Shown: positions 35,593 to 46,159, counted from the stretch's first letter. The stretch is 64,000 nucleotides of DNA from Pseudoxanthomonas spadix (GCF_003703395.1 NZ_RDQN01000003.1:124001-188000), one strand, 5' to 3'. The notes: generated from the letters alone by a model not told the origin. Numbers and translations are program-made.

Positions 35593-37074
35593 ATGACCGC
35601 CTTGATTCCCCTGCACGGCAGCGCCGCGGCGCGTGCCCTGGACCAGCAGGCCAGTGCGCGGCTGGCCGGTGGTGCGTTCGAGCTGATGCAGCGCGCCGGC
35701 CACGCGGCCTGGCGGCAACTGCAGGCGCGCTGGCCCGATGCGCAGCGCCTCACCGTGGTCTGCGGGCCGGGCAACAACGGCGGCGACGGCTACGTGCTGG
35801 CCCTGGCCGCACTGCAGGCACGCCGCGCGGTGGTGGTGCTGCGCCTGGAAGAGCACACCCCGCGCACCGACCTGGCCCAACGCGCCTGCACCGCCTACCT
35901 CGCCGCCGGGGGCGCGATCGCGCTGTTCCCTGAGCAGTTTCCGGCGGCCGAGGTGGTGGTCGATGCGCTGTTCGGCATCGGCCTTGCGCGTGCGCCAGAA
36001 GGGCAGGCGCAGCGGCTGATCGAGGCGATCAACGCGCAGCCGGCGCCGGTGTTTGCCCTGGACGTGCCCAGCGGCATCGATGCCTCGCTGGCGACGGCGC
36101 CGGGTGTGGCGGTGCGCGCGCAGGTGACCCTGCAGTTCATCGTGCGCCACCACGGCCTGTACACCGGCGCCGGCCTGGAACACGCCGGCGAACTGGCGTT
36201 CGATGCGCTCGAAGTGCCCGCCGACCTGGTGCAGATGTCCGCACCCAAGGCCCTGTTGCTGACCCCGCAGCTGCTGCACACCTGGCTGCGGCCGCGCCGC
36301 CGCGACACCCACAAGGGCGAAAGCGGCCGGGTGCTGTTGATCGGCGGTGACCTGGGCCATGGCGGGGCGATCGCGATGACCGCCGAAGCCGCGCTGCGCA
36401 GCGGTGCCGGGCTGGTCAGCGTGGCCACCCGCAAGGCGCATGTCGGCCCGCTGCTTGCCCGTCGCCCGGAAGCGATGACCTACGCGGTGGAATCGGGCAG
36501 CGACCTGCAGCCGCTGCTCGATGCGGCCGATGTGGTCGCGATCGGCCCGGGGCTGGGCCAGGGCGACTGGGGCAGGGCCCTGCTGCGCCTGGCGATGGAG
36601 GCCGGCAAGCCGCTGGTGCTCGATGCCGACGCGCTCAACCTCATCGCGGCCAATCCGCGCCCGCTGGGCGATGCGATCCTCACCCCGCATCCGGGCGAAG
36701 CGGCGCGCTTGCTCGGGCGTACACCCAGGGAAGTGCAGGCCGACCGCTTTGGCGCCATCGCCGAGTTGTGCACGCGCCTGCACGCGACCGTCGTGCTCAA
36801 GGGTGCCGGTAGCCTGATCGCCAGCGAAGGCCAGCTGCCGCGCGTGATCGCCGCAGGCAATCCCGGCATGGCCACCGGCGGCATGGGCGACGTGCTGACC
36901 GGGGTGATCGCCGCCCTGCGCGCGCAGGGCCTGCCGTCGCTCGAAGCGGCCAGCGCCGGCGCCCTGCTGCACGGCATGGCCGGTGATGCCGCAGCCAGGC
37001 GCGGCCAGCGCGGCCTGCTGGCCAGCGACCTGTTCGAGCACCTGCAACCGCTGTCCAACCCGCAGCCGCGTTGA
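35593..37074 (+). CDS. nnrD: Bifunctional NAD(P)H-hydrate epimerase/dehydratase
   Basis: A 493-residue YjeF-type repair protein. The N-terminal NnrE epimerase domain (residues 1-215) has VVCGPGNNGGDGYVLA and ALDVPSGIDA; the C-terminal ADP-dependent dehydratase (225-493) has HKGESGRVLLIGG, AIGPGLGQGDWG, LDADALNLIA, LTPHPGEAARLL, VVLKGAGSLIA and AAGNPGMATGGMGDVLTG. Together they restore hydrated NAD(P)H. The stop overlaps the tsaE ATG. Confidence 0.95.
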   Translation: MTALIPLHGSAAARALDQQASARLAGGAFELMQRAGHAAWRQLQARWPDAQRLTVVCGPGNNGGDGYVLALAALQARRAVVVLRLEEHTPRTDLAQRACTAYLAAGGAIALFPEQFPAAEVVVDALFGIGLARAPEGQAQRLIEAINAQPAPVFALDVPSGIDASLATAPGVAVRAQVTLQFIVRHHGLYTGAGLEHAGELAFDALEVPADLVQMSAPKALLLTPQLLHTWLRPRRRDTHKGESGRVLLIGGDLGHGGAIAMTAEAALRSGAGLVSVATRKAHVGPLLARRPEAMTYAVESGSDLQPLLDAADVVAIGPGLGQGDWGRALLRLAMEAGKPLVLDADALNLIAANPRPLGDAILTPHPGEAARLLGRTPREVQADRFGAIAELCTRLHATVVLKGAGSLIASEGQLPRVIAAGNPGMATGGMGDVLTGVIAALRAQGLPSLEAASAGALLHGMAGDAAARRGQRGLLASDLFEHLQPLSNPQPR

Positions 37075-37529
37075 TGCAGTTGCACCTGGCCACGGTCGAG
37101 GACACCGCCCGGCTGGGCGCTGCGCTGGCCCAGACCCGGCCGCCGCTGGCCGCCGTCCATCTGCATGGTGACCTGGGCGCCGGAAAATCCACCCTGGCGC
37201 GGGCGCTGCTGCGCGCCCTGGGCGTGACCGGCGCGATCCGCAGCCCGACCTACACCCTGGTCGAGCGCTATCCCATCGCCGGCGGCGAGGCCTGGCATCT
37301 GGATCTGTATCGGTTGGGCGATGCCAGCGAGCTGGATTTCCTGGGCCTGGACGAGGCAGTGGCCACGCTGTGGCTGATCGAATGGGCGGAAAAAGGCCGC
37401 GGCGGCCTGCCCCCGCCGGACCTTCAGATCCACCTGGCCATCGACGGCCAAGGGCGCAGTGCGCGTCTGCTGGCCGGCTCCGAGTCGGGCCGTGCCTGGC
37501 TGGCGCAACTGGCCGAAAGTGCCATTTAG
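37074..37529 (+). CDS. tsaE: tRNA t6A modification ATPase TsaE
   Basis: A 151-residue P-loop ATPase of the TsaBDE complex making N6-threonylcarbamoyladenosine. Walker A is HGDLGAGKSTLAR near residues 31-43, followed by SPTYTLVERYP and the Walker B region DLYRLGDASELDFLGLDE. ATG 37074 overlaps the nnrD stop; a TTG one codon earlier is less likely. amiC follows after 101 bases. Confidence 0.95.
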   Translation: MQLHLATVEDTARLGAALAQTRPPLAAVHLHGDLGAGKSTLARALLRALGVTGAIRSPTYTLVERYPIAGGEAWHLDLYRLGDASELDFLGLDEAVATLWLIEWAEKGRGGLPPPDLQIHLAIDGQGRSARLLAGSESGRAWLAQLAESAI

Positions 37530-37630
37530 AAGGTTCTTCTGTTGGCTGGCCGAGGAAGTTCAGGCAGGTCACGGATTATTAAGGGAAAAACGGGTTGCAT
37601 TAGCAGGTCGTTAATGCTTGAATCCGGGGC

Positions 37631-39262
37631 ATGCCAATGGGGAAAGCCGCAATCGCACTTGCCTTGGGGGGCGCTGTCCTGCTCCAGGGTGGCCTGTCGC
37701 CCGCGTTTGCCGGGCAGGTCAGTGGCATCGACCTGAGCAACGGTGTCACCGGTACCCGCGCGGAAATCACCCTGCAGGGGGCCGGCAAGTTCAAGATCCT
37801 GTCCCTGGCTGGCCCCGACCGCCTGGTCGTGGATCTGCCTGAGTCGTCGGCGCCGAAACAGCTCAAGCTGCCCGCGCCCACCGGGGTTGTCACCGCGGTG
37901 CGCACCGGCCAGCCCGTGCCGGGGACCGTGCGCGTGGTGTTCGAGCTGGCCTCGCCGGTCAAGGCCATGACCCCGCATATCGAGGGCAGCGGTGCGCAGT
38001 CGCGGCTGGTGATCGCGTGGCCCGGCGACGGCCAGCCGCCCGCGGCTGCACCTGCAAGGGCCGTAGCGCCGGCCGCTGCGCCGCAGGTCTCGGCCGCCCG
38101 TGCAACCTCGTCGCTGGCCGCCGAGGTGGTGCGTCAGGCCACCGCAGCCCCACCCGAACCAGCCGCCGCCATGCCGGCGCCCACGCCTACGCCGACGCCG
38201 CCCTCGGCCTCGCAGCAGGCGCCGGCTGCTGCTCTGGCCATGGCCATGCCCGGCGATCTTTCGCCGGCCGCCATCCTGGCCGGTCAACCGGTGCCGGGTA
38301 TCATCGTGCCTGCGCCGAGCAAGCCGCAGACCGTCGCCCCGGCGGTGACCATCGCCACCGGCCGTCCCGCGCCGAGCGAACCGCAGACCGTCGCCCCCGG
38401 GGTGACCATTGCCACCGGCCGACCGGCGCCGGTCGAACCCAAGACGACCGTGGCCGATCAGCCGGCCACCACCCTGCCGCAGCCCAGGCTGGCCATGCGC
38501 GCCGGCATGCGCCCGCTGGTGATCGCCATCGACGCCGGCCACGGTGGCCAGGACTCGGGCGCGATCGGCCCGACCGGCAAGTACGAGAAGAACGTGACCC
38601 TGGCCATCGCCCGCGAACTGGCCCGCCAGATCGATGCCACGCCGGGCCTGAAGTCCTACCTCACCCGCAATGGCGACTACTTCATCCCGCTCAACCAGCG
38701 GGCGGTGAAGGCGCGTGCCGCGCATGCGGACATGTTCATCTCGATTCACGCCGATGCCGCGGAAAACCGCAGCGCCAGCGGTTCGTCGGTGTATGTGCTC
38801 TCGCTCAAGGGCGCCACCTCGCAGCGCGCGCGCTGGCTGGCCGACAAGGAAAACGCCTCCGACCTGATCGGCGGCCGCAGTCTGCAGAGCGTGGACAGCA
38901 CCCTGGGCTCGGTCCTGATCGACCTGGCCCAGAGTGGCCACATGAAGGCTTCCGAGGACGCTGCTGGCCACGTCCTGGCCGGCCTCAAGCAGGTCGGCAA
39001 CGCGCACAAGACCAGCCTGGAAAAGGCCAACTTCGCGGTGCTGCGCACCTCGGACATGCCGGCGATGCTGGTGGAGACCGCATTCATCTCCAACTACAGC
39101 GAAGAAAGGCAGCTGACCGATCCCAGCTTCCAGCGCGGGATCGCCAGGGCGGTGCTTGGAGGCGTGGAAACCTATTTCAGCCGCTCGCCGCCGCCGGGCA
39201 CGCTGTTCGCCGCGCGCGCGCAGGCCGCTTCGACTGGCAGTGCCGGCGGCGGCGCGCCATAA
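37631..39262 (+). CDS. amiC: N-acetylmuramoyl-L-alanine amidase with AMIN domain (AmiC-like)
   Basis: A 543-residue periplasmic cell-wall amidase used in daughter-cell separation. It has a signal peptide ending in SPAFA-GQ, an AMIN domain (residues 28-135) for septal targeting, a long Pro/Ala-rich linker (about 140-290) with two 19-residue repeats, and an Amidase_3 catalytic domain with zinc ligands in [18 protein letters not shown] and LVETAFISN. The linker is longer than in E. coli AmiC (417 residues in total). It follows tsaE, as amiB does in E. coli, and mutL follows it, also as in E. coli. Confidence 0.94.
   Translation: MPMGKAAIALALGGAVLLQGGLSPAFAGQVSGIDLSNGVTGTRAEITLQGAGKFKILSLAGPDRLVVDLPESSAPKQLKLPAPTGVVTAVRTGQPVPGTVRVVFELASPVKAMTPHIEGSGAQSRLVIAWPGDGQPPAAAPARAVAPAAAPQVSAARATSSLAAEVVRQATAAPPEPAAAMPAPTPTPTPPSASQQAPAAALAMAMPGDLSPAAILAGQPVPGIIVPAPSKPQTVAPAVTIATGRPAPSEPQTVAPGVTIATGRPAPVEPKTTVADQPATTLPQPRLAMRAGMRPLVIAIDAGHGGQDSGAIGPTGKYEKNVTLAIARELARQIDATPGLKSYLTRNGDYFIPLNQRAVKARAAHADMFISIHADAAENRSASGSSVYVLSLKGATSQRARWLADKENASDLIGGRSLQSVDSTLGSVLIDLAQSGHMKASEDAAGHVLAGLKQVGNAHKTSLEKANFAVLRTSDMPAMLVETAFISNYSEERQLTDPSFQRGIARAVLGGVETYFSRSPPPGTLFAARAQAASTGSAGGGAP
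38312..38425 (+). repeat. 57-bp tandem repeat coding the amidase linker
   Basis: Two near-identical 57-base units (38312-38368 and 38369-38425) encode [19 protein letters not shown] and [19 protein letters not shown]; a third unit decays after about 12 bases. The unit length is a multiple of three, so copy-number change would alter the linker length and keep the frame. Confidence 0.85.
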
Positions 39263-39324
39263 GCCGCCGGGCCCAGTCGGCTATCATCGAGGCTGGCTTT
39301 TCTCCTTCGCGCCGCGTGCGCGTG

Positions 39325-41157
39325 ATGCCCGTGCCGATCCGCCAGCTGCCCGAGACCCTGATCAACCAGATCGCCGCCGGTGAAGTGGTCGAACGACCCG
39401 CCTCGGTGGTCAAGGAGCTGGTGGAAAACGCCCTGGACGCCGGCGCGCAGCGGGTCGACATCGATCTGGAGGAAGGCGGCATCGGCCTGATCCGGATCCG
39501 CGACGACGGCGGCGGCATCGCCCCTGAGGAGCTGGCGCTGGCGCTCTCGCGCCACGCCACCAGCAAGATCGCCTCGCTGGACGATCTGGAAGCCGTGGCC
39601 ACGCTCGGCTTCCGTGGCGAAGCGCTGCCGTCGATCGCCTCGGTCAGCCGCCTGTCGCTGAGCTCGCGCCGTGCCCATGACGCACACGGCGCGACCCTGC
39701 AGGTCGACGGCGGCCGCCTTGGCCAGGTCGGTCCGTGCCAGCACGGGCAGGGCACCACGGTGGAAGTGCGCGAGCTGTTCTACAACGTGCCGGCAAGGCG
39801 CAAGTTCCTGCGCGCCGAACGCACCGAACTAGGCCATATCGAAGAATGGCTGCGCTCGCTGGCATTGGCGCGGCCGGACGTGGAGCTGCGCGTCTCGCAC
39901 AACGGCCGGGCCTCGCGTCGCTACAAGGGCGGCAGTCAGGCCGAGCCGGCCCTGCGCCTGCACGAAACCCTGGGTCAGGATTTCGCCAGCCAGGCGCTGC
40001 GCGTGGAGCACAGTGCTGCCGGCCTGCGCCTGCACGGCTGGATTGCGCAGCCGGCCTATTCGCGCGCCAGTGCCGACCAGCAGTACCTCTACGTCAACGG
40101 CCGCCCGGTGCGCGACCGCAACATCGCCCACGCGGTCAGGTTGGCCTATCAGGACGTGCTCCATCACGGCCGCCAGCCGGCCTATGTGCTGTTCCTGGAG
40201 CTGGATCCGGCGCGGGTGGATGTCAACGTGCATCCGGCCAAGCACGAGGTGCGCTTCCGCGAGTCGCGCATGATCCACGACTTCGTCCACCGCACCCTGC
40301 ACGAAGCGCTGGCCGCAACGCGCGCCGGCGTGGCCGGCGGCGTCGAGCAGGCGCCGGTGCAGGCGATGCCGTTCGCGCAGGCGGCCTACGGCGTGCCCGC
40401 AGCGGCGGCGCTGCCGCAGCCCCTGCAGTGGACCGGCGCCCGGCAGTCGCCACTGGGCCTGCGCGTGGCCGATGCCCCCAGCGCGTATGCGGCGCTGTAC
40501 AACAGTCCGTCGCCGCGCACCGCCGAACCGGCGCCGGTGTCGCCGATGCCAGCCAACGATGGCGAAGGCGGCACTCCACCGCTGGGCTACGCGCTGGCCC
40601 AGCTGCACGGCATCTACATCCTGGCCGAAAACGCGCAGGGCCTGATCGTGGTCGACATGCACGCCGCGCACGAGCGCATCGGCTATGAACGCCTGAAGAG
40701 CGCGCACGACGGCATCGGCCTGACCGCGCAGCCCTTGCTGGTGCCGATGACCCTGGCCGTGGCCGAACGCGAAGCCGATGTCGCCGAGCGCGAAGCGGCC
40801 ACCCTGACCGAACTGGGTTTCGACCTCACCCGCAGCGGCCCGCAGACCCTGATCGTGCGCAGCGTGCCGGCATTGCTGGCCCATGCCGAACCCGGCGCGC
40901 TGCTGCGCGACGTGCTGGCCGACCTGCGCGAACATGGCCAGAGCCGGCGCGTGGCCGCCGCGCGCGACCAACTGCTGTCCACCATGGCCTGCCACGGCGC
41001 GGTGCGCGCCAACCGCAGGCTGACCTTGCCCGAAATGAACGCACTGCTGCGCGACATGGAAATCACCGAGCGCTCCGGCCAGTGCAATCACGGACGCCCG
41101 ACCTGGGCACATTTCGGCCTGGCCGAAATCGACAAGTGGTTTCGACGGGGACGCTGA
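39325..41157 (+). CDS. mutL: DNA mismatch repair protein MutL
   Basis: A 610-residue GHKL ATPase. N-terminal motifs are [38 protein letters not shown] and [11 protein letters not shown]; the linker (residues about 335-420) is Ala/Pro-rich; the C-terminal domain carries [12 protein letters not shown], matching the metal-binding endonuclease motif DQHA(X)2E(X)4E with Gln changed to Met, plus [10 protein letters not shown] and [11 protein letters not shown]. It is thus likely a nicking MutL of the MutH-independent type. ATG 39325 begins the conserved [18 protein letters not shown] one codon earlier is possible. The stop overlaps the next gene. Confidence 0.96.
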   Translation: MPVPIRQLPETLINQIAAGEVVERPASVVKELVENALDAGAQRVDIDLEEGGIGLIRIRDDGGGIAPEELALALSRHATSKIASLDDLEAVATLGFRGEALPSIASVSRLSLSSRRAHDAHGATLQVDGGRLGQVGPCQHGQGTTVEVRELFYNVPARRKFLRAERTELGHIEEWLRSLALARPDVELRVSHNGRASRRYKGGSQAEPALRLHETLGQDFASQALRVEHSAAGLRLHGWIAQPAYSRASADQQYLYVNGRPVRDRNIAHAVRLAYQDVLHHGRQPAYVLFLELDPARVDVNVHPAKHEVRFRESRMIHDFVHRTLHEALAATRAGVAGGVEQAPVQAMPFAQAAYGVPAAAALPQPLQWTGARQSPLGLRVADAPSAYAALYNSPSPRTAEPAPVSPMPANDGEGGTPPLGYALAQLHGIYILAENAQGLIVVDMHAAHERIGYERLKSAHDGIGLTAQPLLVPMTLAVAEREADVAEREAATLTELGFDLTRSGPQTLIVRSVPALLAHAEPGALLRDVLADLREHGQSRRVAAARDQLLSTMACHGAVRANRRLTLPEMNALLRDMEITERSGQCNHGRPTWAHFGLAEIDKWFRRGR

Positions 41158-42095
41158 TGAAACGCGCGACGGAAGCATGCCTGGTCGCGCTGGCCCTGGT
41201 GCTGGCAGGCTGCAGCGACAAGCCCGCGCCACAGGCGGAACAGGCGCCGACTGCCGACACCACCTTCCTGGCCGACAACGCCATCTGGCAGACCGAGCGG
41301 CGCAACGCGCTGCTGGCGCCCGATGGCTGGACCAGCCTGGTCGGCCTGCACTGGCTGGAACTGAAATCCCACTACATCGGCAGCGGTCCCGGCAGCGGCA
41401 TCAGGCTGGAAGTCGGCCCGCCCAGGCTGGGCCTGGTCCAGCAGCTGGGCGGCAAGGTGTACTTCACGCCCGAGCGCGGCGTGGCGATGACCGCCGACGA
41501 CCAGCCGCTGACCCGCCGCATCCAGTTGATCGACGACCAGTCCGGCAAGGCGACGGTGATCGGCTTCGATGACGGTGCCAACCAGATGACCCTGATCCGC
41601 CGCGGCTCGCGCCTGGGCCTGCGGATCAAGAGCGCCAACGCACCGGCGCGGCTGCAGTTCACCGCGCTTGAATACTGGCCGCCCGACCCGTCGTGGCGAA
41701 TCCAGGGCAGGTTCATCGCCAGCGCGCCGGGCAGCACGTTGACCTTCACCGACATGGTGGGCAATACCGTGGCCGCGCCCAGCCCGGGCGTGATCGAGTT
41801 TGAGCGCGATGGCAGGCCGTACCGGCTGACCGCGATGGAGGGCGAGGACGGCGGTCTGTTCCTGGTCATGGCCGACCGCACCAGCGGGCATGGCTCGTAT
41901 CCGGCCGGGCGGTTCCTGGACGCGCCGGCGGCCGATGCATCGGGCAAGGTCGTCCTGGACTTCAACCGCGCCTACAACCCGCCGTGCGTGTTCACCCGCT
42001 TTGCGACCTGTCCGTTGCCGCCGGCCGAAAACCGGCTGGACCTGCTGGTCGATGCGGGCGAGAAGATCTACACCGGGCCGGTGGGCTCGCACTGA
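41157..42095 (+). CDS. DUF1684 family lipoprotein
   Basis: A 312-residue protein with a lipoprotein signal (VALALVLAGCSDK, Cys near 19) and a DUF1684 body: WQTERRNALLAPDGWTSLVG, LHWLELKSHYIGSG, VLDFNRAYNPPCVFTRFATC and ENRLDLLVDAGEKIY. DUF1684 proteins are widespread and without a settled function. The ATG overlaps the mutL stop, so it is co-translated with mutL, though no functional link is known. Confidence 0.85.
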   Translation: MKRATEACLVALALVLAGCSDKPAPQAEQAPTADTTFLADNAIWQTERRNALLAPDGWTSLVGLHWLELKSHYIGSGPGSGIRLEVGPPRLGLVQQLGGKVYFTPERGVAMTADDQPLTRRIQLIDDQSGKATVIGFDDGANQMTLIRRGSRLGLRIKSANAPARLQFTALEYWPPDPSWRIQGRFIASAPGSTLTFTDMVGNTVAAPSPGVIEFERDGRPYRLTAMEGEDGGLFLVMADRTSGHGSYPAGRFLDAPAADASGKVVLDFNRAYNPPCVFTRFATCPLPPAENRLDLLVDAGEKIYTGPVGSH

Positions 42096-42114
42096 CTCAA
42101 GGCGATTGCAAGGC

Positions 42115-43029
42115 ATGTTCCTGCGTTGTTGTGTGCTGACCGGCCTGCTGTGTGTGGCAGCGTGGTCCTTCGCTGCGTCCGTGGCGCCGCCGGTGCCGCT
42201 GCTGTGGAAGGTCAGCCATGGCCAGCACACGCTGTACCTGCTGGGCTCCTTCCACCTGCTTACGCCGCAGGACTATCCGCTCGCGCCCGAGGTGCAGGCG
42301 GCCTTCGCCGACGCCGAGCAGCTGCTGCTGGAGCTGTCCCCGGAGGAACTGGATTCGCCCGCGCTGGGCCAGGCCATGCTGGCCGCCGCGCAGCTGCCGG
42401 CGGGCGATTCGCTGCAGCGCCACCTCAAGCCAGCCACCTGGAAGGCGTTGCAGGCCTATGCGCAGGCCAACAACCTGCCGCTGGATTCACTGCAGCACCT
42501 GGAGCCGTGGCTGGTGGCCACCTCCATCAGCCTGCAGGAGATGGCCAGGCAGGGCCTGGATGCGCAGCTCGGCCTGGACCTGCATTTCGGCAACCTGGCC
42601 AGGCAGGAAGGCAAGCCGGTGGCCGGCCTGGAACTGGGCCAGGAGCAGATCGACATGCTCGATGGCATGTCGCCGGCCGAACAGGAGCAGTACATGGCCG
42701 AGACCCTGGACGATGCCGGCAGCAGCGGCGTCCGCGAAACCCAGCGCCTGCACGCGGCCTGGCGCGCCGGCGACGTGCAGGCCCTCAGCGAGGGCCTGGC
42801 CGCCGACATGAAGCGCCAGTACCCGGCGCTCTATCAGCGCATCAACGTCGCCCGCAACGACGCCTGGCTACCCAAACTCCAGGCCCGCCTCGATGGTCCC
42901 GGGCACGAGGACACCCTGGTCGTGGTCGGCGCCCTGCACCTGCTGGGCAGCGACGGGGTGGTCGAGAAGCTGCGGGCCAGGGGCTACGCGGTGGAGCGGA
43001 TCTGCAAGGCCTGCAAGCAAGCGGATTGA
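42115..43029 (+). CDS. TraB/GumN family protein
   Basis: A 304-residue exported protein: signal peptide to about residue 21 (AAWSFA-AS), then the TraB/GumN motifs LYLLGSFHLL near 42 (GxxH), LLLELSPEEL, QLGLDLHFGNLA, KPVAGLELGQEQ and VVVGALHLLGSDGVVE near 272. Family members are proposed metalloproteases of the Tiki type, with the GxxH and GALH histidines as ligands. The xanthan-cluster protein GumN belongs here, but no gum genes are nearby. It follows the DUF1684 gene by 19 bases. Confidence 0.85.
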   Translation: MFLRCCVLTGLLCVAAWSFAASVAPPVPLLWKVSHGQHTLYLLGSFHLLTPQDYPLAPEVQAAFADAEQLLLELSPEELDSPALGQAMLAAAQLPAGDSLQRHLKPATWKALQAYAQANNLPLDSLQHLEPWLVATSISLQEMARQGLDAQLGLDLHFGNLARQEGKPVAGLELGQEQIDMLDGMSPAEQEQYMAETLDDAGSSGVRETQRLHAAWRAGDVQALSEGLAADMKRQYPALYQRINVARNDAWLPKLQARLDGPGHEDTLVVVGALHLLGSDGVVEKLRARGYAVERICKACKQAD

Positions 43030-43071
43030 TCGAGCGCCCAGCCCGGCCGGTGTCCACTTCGAATCAGCCTC

Positions 43072-43509
43072 TCAGGCCGCCGGCACCATTTGGATGCAGT
43101 CCACCGGGCATGGCGGCAGGCACAGCCCACAGCCGGTGCACAGGTCCTCCAGCACGGTGTGCATGAACTTGGCGCCGCCGACGATGGCATCTACCGGACA
43201 GGCCTGGATGCACTTGGTGCAGCCGATGCAGTCGGCCTCCGTGATCAATGCGACCTGCGGTGGCAGGTGCTGACCGCGCTGGCGATCGAAAGGCTGCACC
43301 GGGACCTTGAGCAGCCGTGCCAGGGCGCGGGCGCCCTCGTCACCGCCCGGCGGGCAACGCTCCACGCCGGCTTCGCCGCGGGCCATGGCCTGGGCATAGG
43401 GACGACAGCCGTCGAAACCGCATTGGCCGCATTGGGTCTGCGGCAGCAGGCGGTCCAGGCGTTCGACCAGGTCGGCAGGCAAGGCGCTCACGGCTGGCGA
43501 AGGCTGCAC
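43072..43509 (-). CDS. rnfB: RnfB-like iron-sulfur protein
   Basis: A 145-residue ferredoxin-like protein. [18 protein letters not shown] with a later CPPGG cysteine forms the RnfB-type 4Fe-4S motif, and [16 protein letters not shown] and [16 protein letters not shown] form two more clusters. Unlike true RnfB subunits it lacks the N-terminal membrane helix, and no other rnf gene is near, so it probably works alone as an electron carrier. It lies 23 bases after metG on the same strand. Confidence 0.85.
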   Translation of the reverse strand: MQPSPAVSALPADLVERLDRLLPQTQCGQCGFDGCRPYAQAMARGEAGVERCPPGGDEGARALARLLKVPVQPFDRQRGQHLPPQVALITEADCIGCTKCIQACPVDAIVGGAKFMHTVLEDLCTGCGLCLPPCPVDCIQMVPAA

Positions 43510-43532
43510 GGTGCGCCGCAGCAGCGATGCGC

Positions 43533-45599
43533 TCAGCGCACCGGCATGCCGGGCTGGGCGCTGTCGTCGGCACTGAGCAGCGCCAGCGCGTCGCCGTCGA
43601 AACCGGCCGACAGGATCATCCCTTCGCTCACCCCGAAGCGCATCTTGCGCGGGGCCAGGTTGGCGATGAACACCACGCTGCGGCCGACCAGTTTTTCCGG
43701 CTCGCCGTAGCTGGCGCGGATGCCGGAGAAAATCTGGCGCTTGCCCAGCGCGCCTGCATCCAGTTCGAAGCGCAGCAGCTTGTCCGAGCCTTCGACCAAT
43801 TCGCAGGCCAGCACCTTGCCGACGCGCAGGTCGAGCCTGGCGAAATCGTCCATGCCGATGAAGGCCGCGCCGTCCGCGGCAGGCGCCGGAGCCTGCACGG
43901 TGTCCTTGTTCTTGTCCTGCGGCTTGGCCGCCAGCGCAGGCGGGGTGGCGAGGGTATCCGTGGAAGCCTCGGTCATGGCGTCGATCAGTTTCGGATCAAT
44001 GCGGGTGAACAGCGGCGTGTAGGGTTGGATGACGTGCGCGGTCAGCGGTGCGTCCAGGTCGGCCCAGGTCTGCACGGGCGCGGACAGGAAGGCCTCGGCT
44101 TCGGCACTGGTGCGCGGCAGCACCGGCTTGAGCGCGGCCGCCAGCACCCTGAACAGGTTCAGGCCCTGGCTGCACACGGCCTGCAGCTGGGCGTGTGCGC
44201 CTTCCTGCTTGGCGATGACCCATGGCTTTTGCTCGTCGATGTACCGGTTGGCCTCGTCGGCCAGCGCCATGATCTGGCGAATCGCCGCGGCGGCATCGTT
44301 GCGCTCGTAGGCCTCGCGGATCGGTGCCAGGGCCTGGACGAAGCGGGTGTACTGGGCGGGGTCGGGCAGCGCGTCGGCCAGCTTGCCGTCGAAGCGCTTG
44401 CCGATGAAGCCGGCGCAGCGGCTGGCCAGGTTGACGAACTTGCCGACCAGGTCCGCGTTCACGCGGGCGACGAAATCGCCCAGGTTCAGGTCCAGGTCGT
44501 CGGTGCCGCCGGAGGACTTGGCCGCGAAGTAATAGCGCAGTGCTTCCGGCTCCAGGCCCACATCCAGGTAGGTCCGGGCCATGACGAAAGTACCGCGCGA
44601 CTTGGACATCTTGGCGCCGTCGATCATCAGGTAGCCGTTGACGTGCAGGCGCGTGGGCGGGCGGTGGCCGGTGCCGTGCAGCACCGCCGGCCAGAACAGG
44701 CCGTGGAAGTTGACGATGTCCTTGCCGATGAAATGGTGCAGCTCGGTCTGGGTACCGGCGGCCAGGTGCGACTGGAAGTCCTCGCCGATGCGCGCGCACA
44801 GGTTCTTGAAGCTGGACAGGTAGCCGATCGGCGCGTCCAGCCAGACGTAGAAGTACTTGCCCGGATGGCCGGGAATCTGGAAGCCGAAATACGGCGCATC
44901 GCGCGAGATGTCCCACGCACGCAGGCCGCCTTCGGCATCCAGCCATTCCATCAGCTTGGCCTTGACCCCGGGGCGGGCGACCTCGCCGGCCAGCCACTGC
45001 CGCAGGAAACCGTCGAAGTGGCCGACCTCGAAGAAGAAGTGCTCCGAATCGCGGATCTCCGGCGGCACGCCGGACAGCACCGAGCGCGGCTGGATCAGTT
45101 CGGTCGGGGCGTAGGTGGCGCCGCAGTGCTCGCAGTTGTCGCCGTACTGGTCGGCGCTGCCGCAGTTGGGGCAGGTGCCCTTGATGTAGCGGTCCGGCAG
45201 GAACATGCCCTTGGCGGTGTCGTAGAACTGGGCCACGCTGCGGCGGCTGATGTGGCCGTCCTGTTCCAGCCTGGTGTAGAAGCCTTCGGTCAACTCGCGG
45301 TTGGTCTCGCCATTGGTCGAGTCGTAGTTGTCGAAGGCCACGCCGAAGGCGGCAAAGTCGCGCTCGTGGCTGGCCTGGATGTTGGCGATGAAGGCTTCGG
45401 GGGTGACCCCGGCCTGTTCGGCGGCCAGCATGATCGGGGTGCCGTGGGTGTCGTCGGCGCAGACGAAGAAGGTCTTGTCGCCGCGCAGGCGGCGGGCGCG
45501 CACCCACACATCGGCCTGGATGTAGCCGACCAGGTGGCCCAGGTGCAGGGGGCCGTTGGCGTAGGGCAGGGCAGTACTGACGAGTGCGGTGCGGGTCAT
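43533..45599 (-). CDS. metG: Methionyl-tRNA synthetase
   Basis: A 688-residue class I synthetase. HIGH-type motif [11 protein letters not shown] near residue 11, zinc knuckle [18 protein letters not shown] near 145-162, KMSKS motif as [11 protein letters not shown] near 330, and a C-terminal Trbp111/EMAP-like tRNA-binding domain (residues about 580-688; [17 protein letters not shown]). ATG 45599 is chosen over a TTG three codons upstream. Confidence 0.97.
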   Translation of the reverse strand: MTRTALVSTALPYANGPLHLGHLVGYIQADVWVRARRLRGDKTFFVCADDTHGTPIMLAAEQAGVTPEAFIANIQASHERDFAAFGVAFDNYDSTNGETNRELTEGFYTRLEQDGHISRRSVAQFYDTAKGMFLPDRYIKGTCPNCGSADQYGDNCEHCGATYAPTELIQPRSVLSGVPPEIRDSEHFFFEVGHFDGFLRQWLAGEVARPGVKAKLMEWLDAEGGLRAWDISRDAPYFGFQIPGHPGKYFYVWLDAPIGYLSSFKNLCARIGEDFQSHLAAGTQTELHHFIGKDIVNFHGLFWPAVLHGTGHRPPTRLHVNGYLMIDGAKMSKSRGTFVMARTYLDVGLEPEALRYYFAAKSSGGTDDLDLNLGDFVARVNADLVGKFVNLASRCAGFIGKRFDGKLADALPDPAQYTRFVQALAPIREAYERNDAAAAIRQIMALADEANRYIDEQKPWVIAKQEGAHAQLQAVCSQGLNLFRVLAAALKPVLPRTSAEAEAFLSAPVQTWADLDAPLTAHVIQPYTPLFTRIDPKLIDAMTEASTDTLATPPALAAKPQDKNKDTVQAPAPAADGAAFIGMDDFARLDLRVGKVLACELVEGSDKLLRFELDAGALGKRQIFSGIRASYGEPEKLVGRSVVFIANLAPRKMRFGVSEGMILSAGFDGDALALLSADDSAQPGMPVR

Positions 45600-45660
45600 G
45601 GCGATCAAGCGGCTGGGGTCGCCGATTATCGCATGGGCACCGCGCAGGCCTTCGGAAGCG

Positions 45661-45689
45661 GGACGGCCCGGATCAAGGCCGGGCCGTCC
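45661..45689 (-). terminator. Strong hairpin after the DUF2147 gene
   Basis: GGACGGCCCGG / CCGGGCCGTCC forms an 11-pair stem with a seven-base loop, 23 bases past the stop of the leftward DUF2147 gene and 61 bases before the metG start. There is no T-run, so it is a possible rather than certain terminator. Confidence 0.5.
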
Positions 45690-45712
45690 TGGTCAAGCGC
45701 TGCGGCGATGCG

Positions 45713-46159
45713 TCATTCGCGCACCCAGGTCTGGGCGCGGCAGATGAAGGCGATGCAGCCGGAGACGTCCAGCTTCTTGCCGCCCGGCTGCAGCTCCAGC
45801 TTGGACTTGTAGGTCTTGCCGTTGTTCGGGTCCAGGATCGTGCCGCCGGCCCATTCATTGGCGCCGTCCGCTTTGAGATGCCACAGAATGGTCATGCCCT
45901 TGATCGGCTTGTCCTTGCGCTCGCCGGTGCAGGCCTTGCACAGCGGGTTGGGCCCGTCGTCCGACTTGAGGATCTCCACCACCTTGCCGGTCAGGCCGCT
46001 GCCGTCGCTGGCCTGGCTGATCTCCACGATCGACCTCACCTCGCCGGTCTTGTCGTCGATGGTCTTCCAGCGGCCAACGGCGCCATCGGCGGCCATCGCC
46101 GCCGAACACGCGCCGGCCAGGGCCAGCAGGGACAACATGATCAGCTTGGTCTTGCGCAT
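45713..46159 (-). CDS. DUF2147 family secreted protein
   Basis: A 148-residue protein with a signal peptide cut after SAAMA, then the DUF2147 pattern VGRWKTIDDKTGEVRSIVEI, DGPNPLCKACTGERKDKPI, GMTILWHLKADG and ILDPNNGKTYKSKLEL. Four cysteines (CKAC and CIAFIC) could form disulfides or a metal site. The function of DUF2147 is not established. GGGAGGGGAG precedes ATG 46159. It is divergent from mrp across 123 bases. Confidence 0.88.
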   Translation of the reverse strand: MRKTKLIMLSLLALAGACSAAMAADGAVGRWKTIDDKTGEVRSIVEISQASDGSGLTGKVVEILKSDDGPNPLCKACTGERKDKPIKGMTILWHLKADGANEWAGGTILDPNNGKTYKSKLELQPGGKKLDVSGCIAFICRAQTWVRE

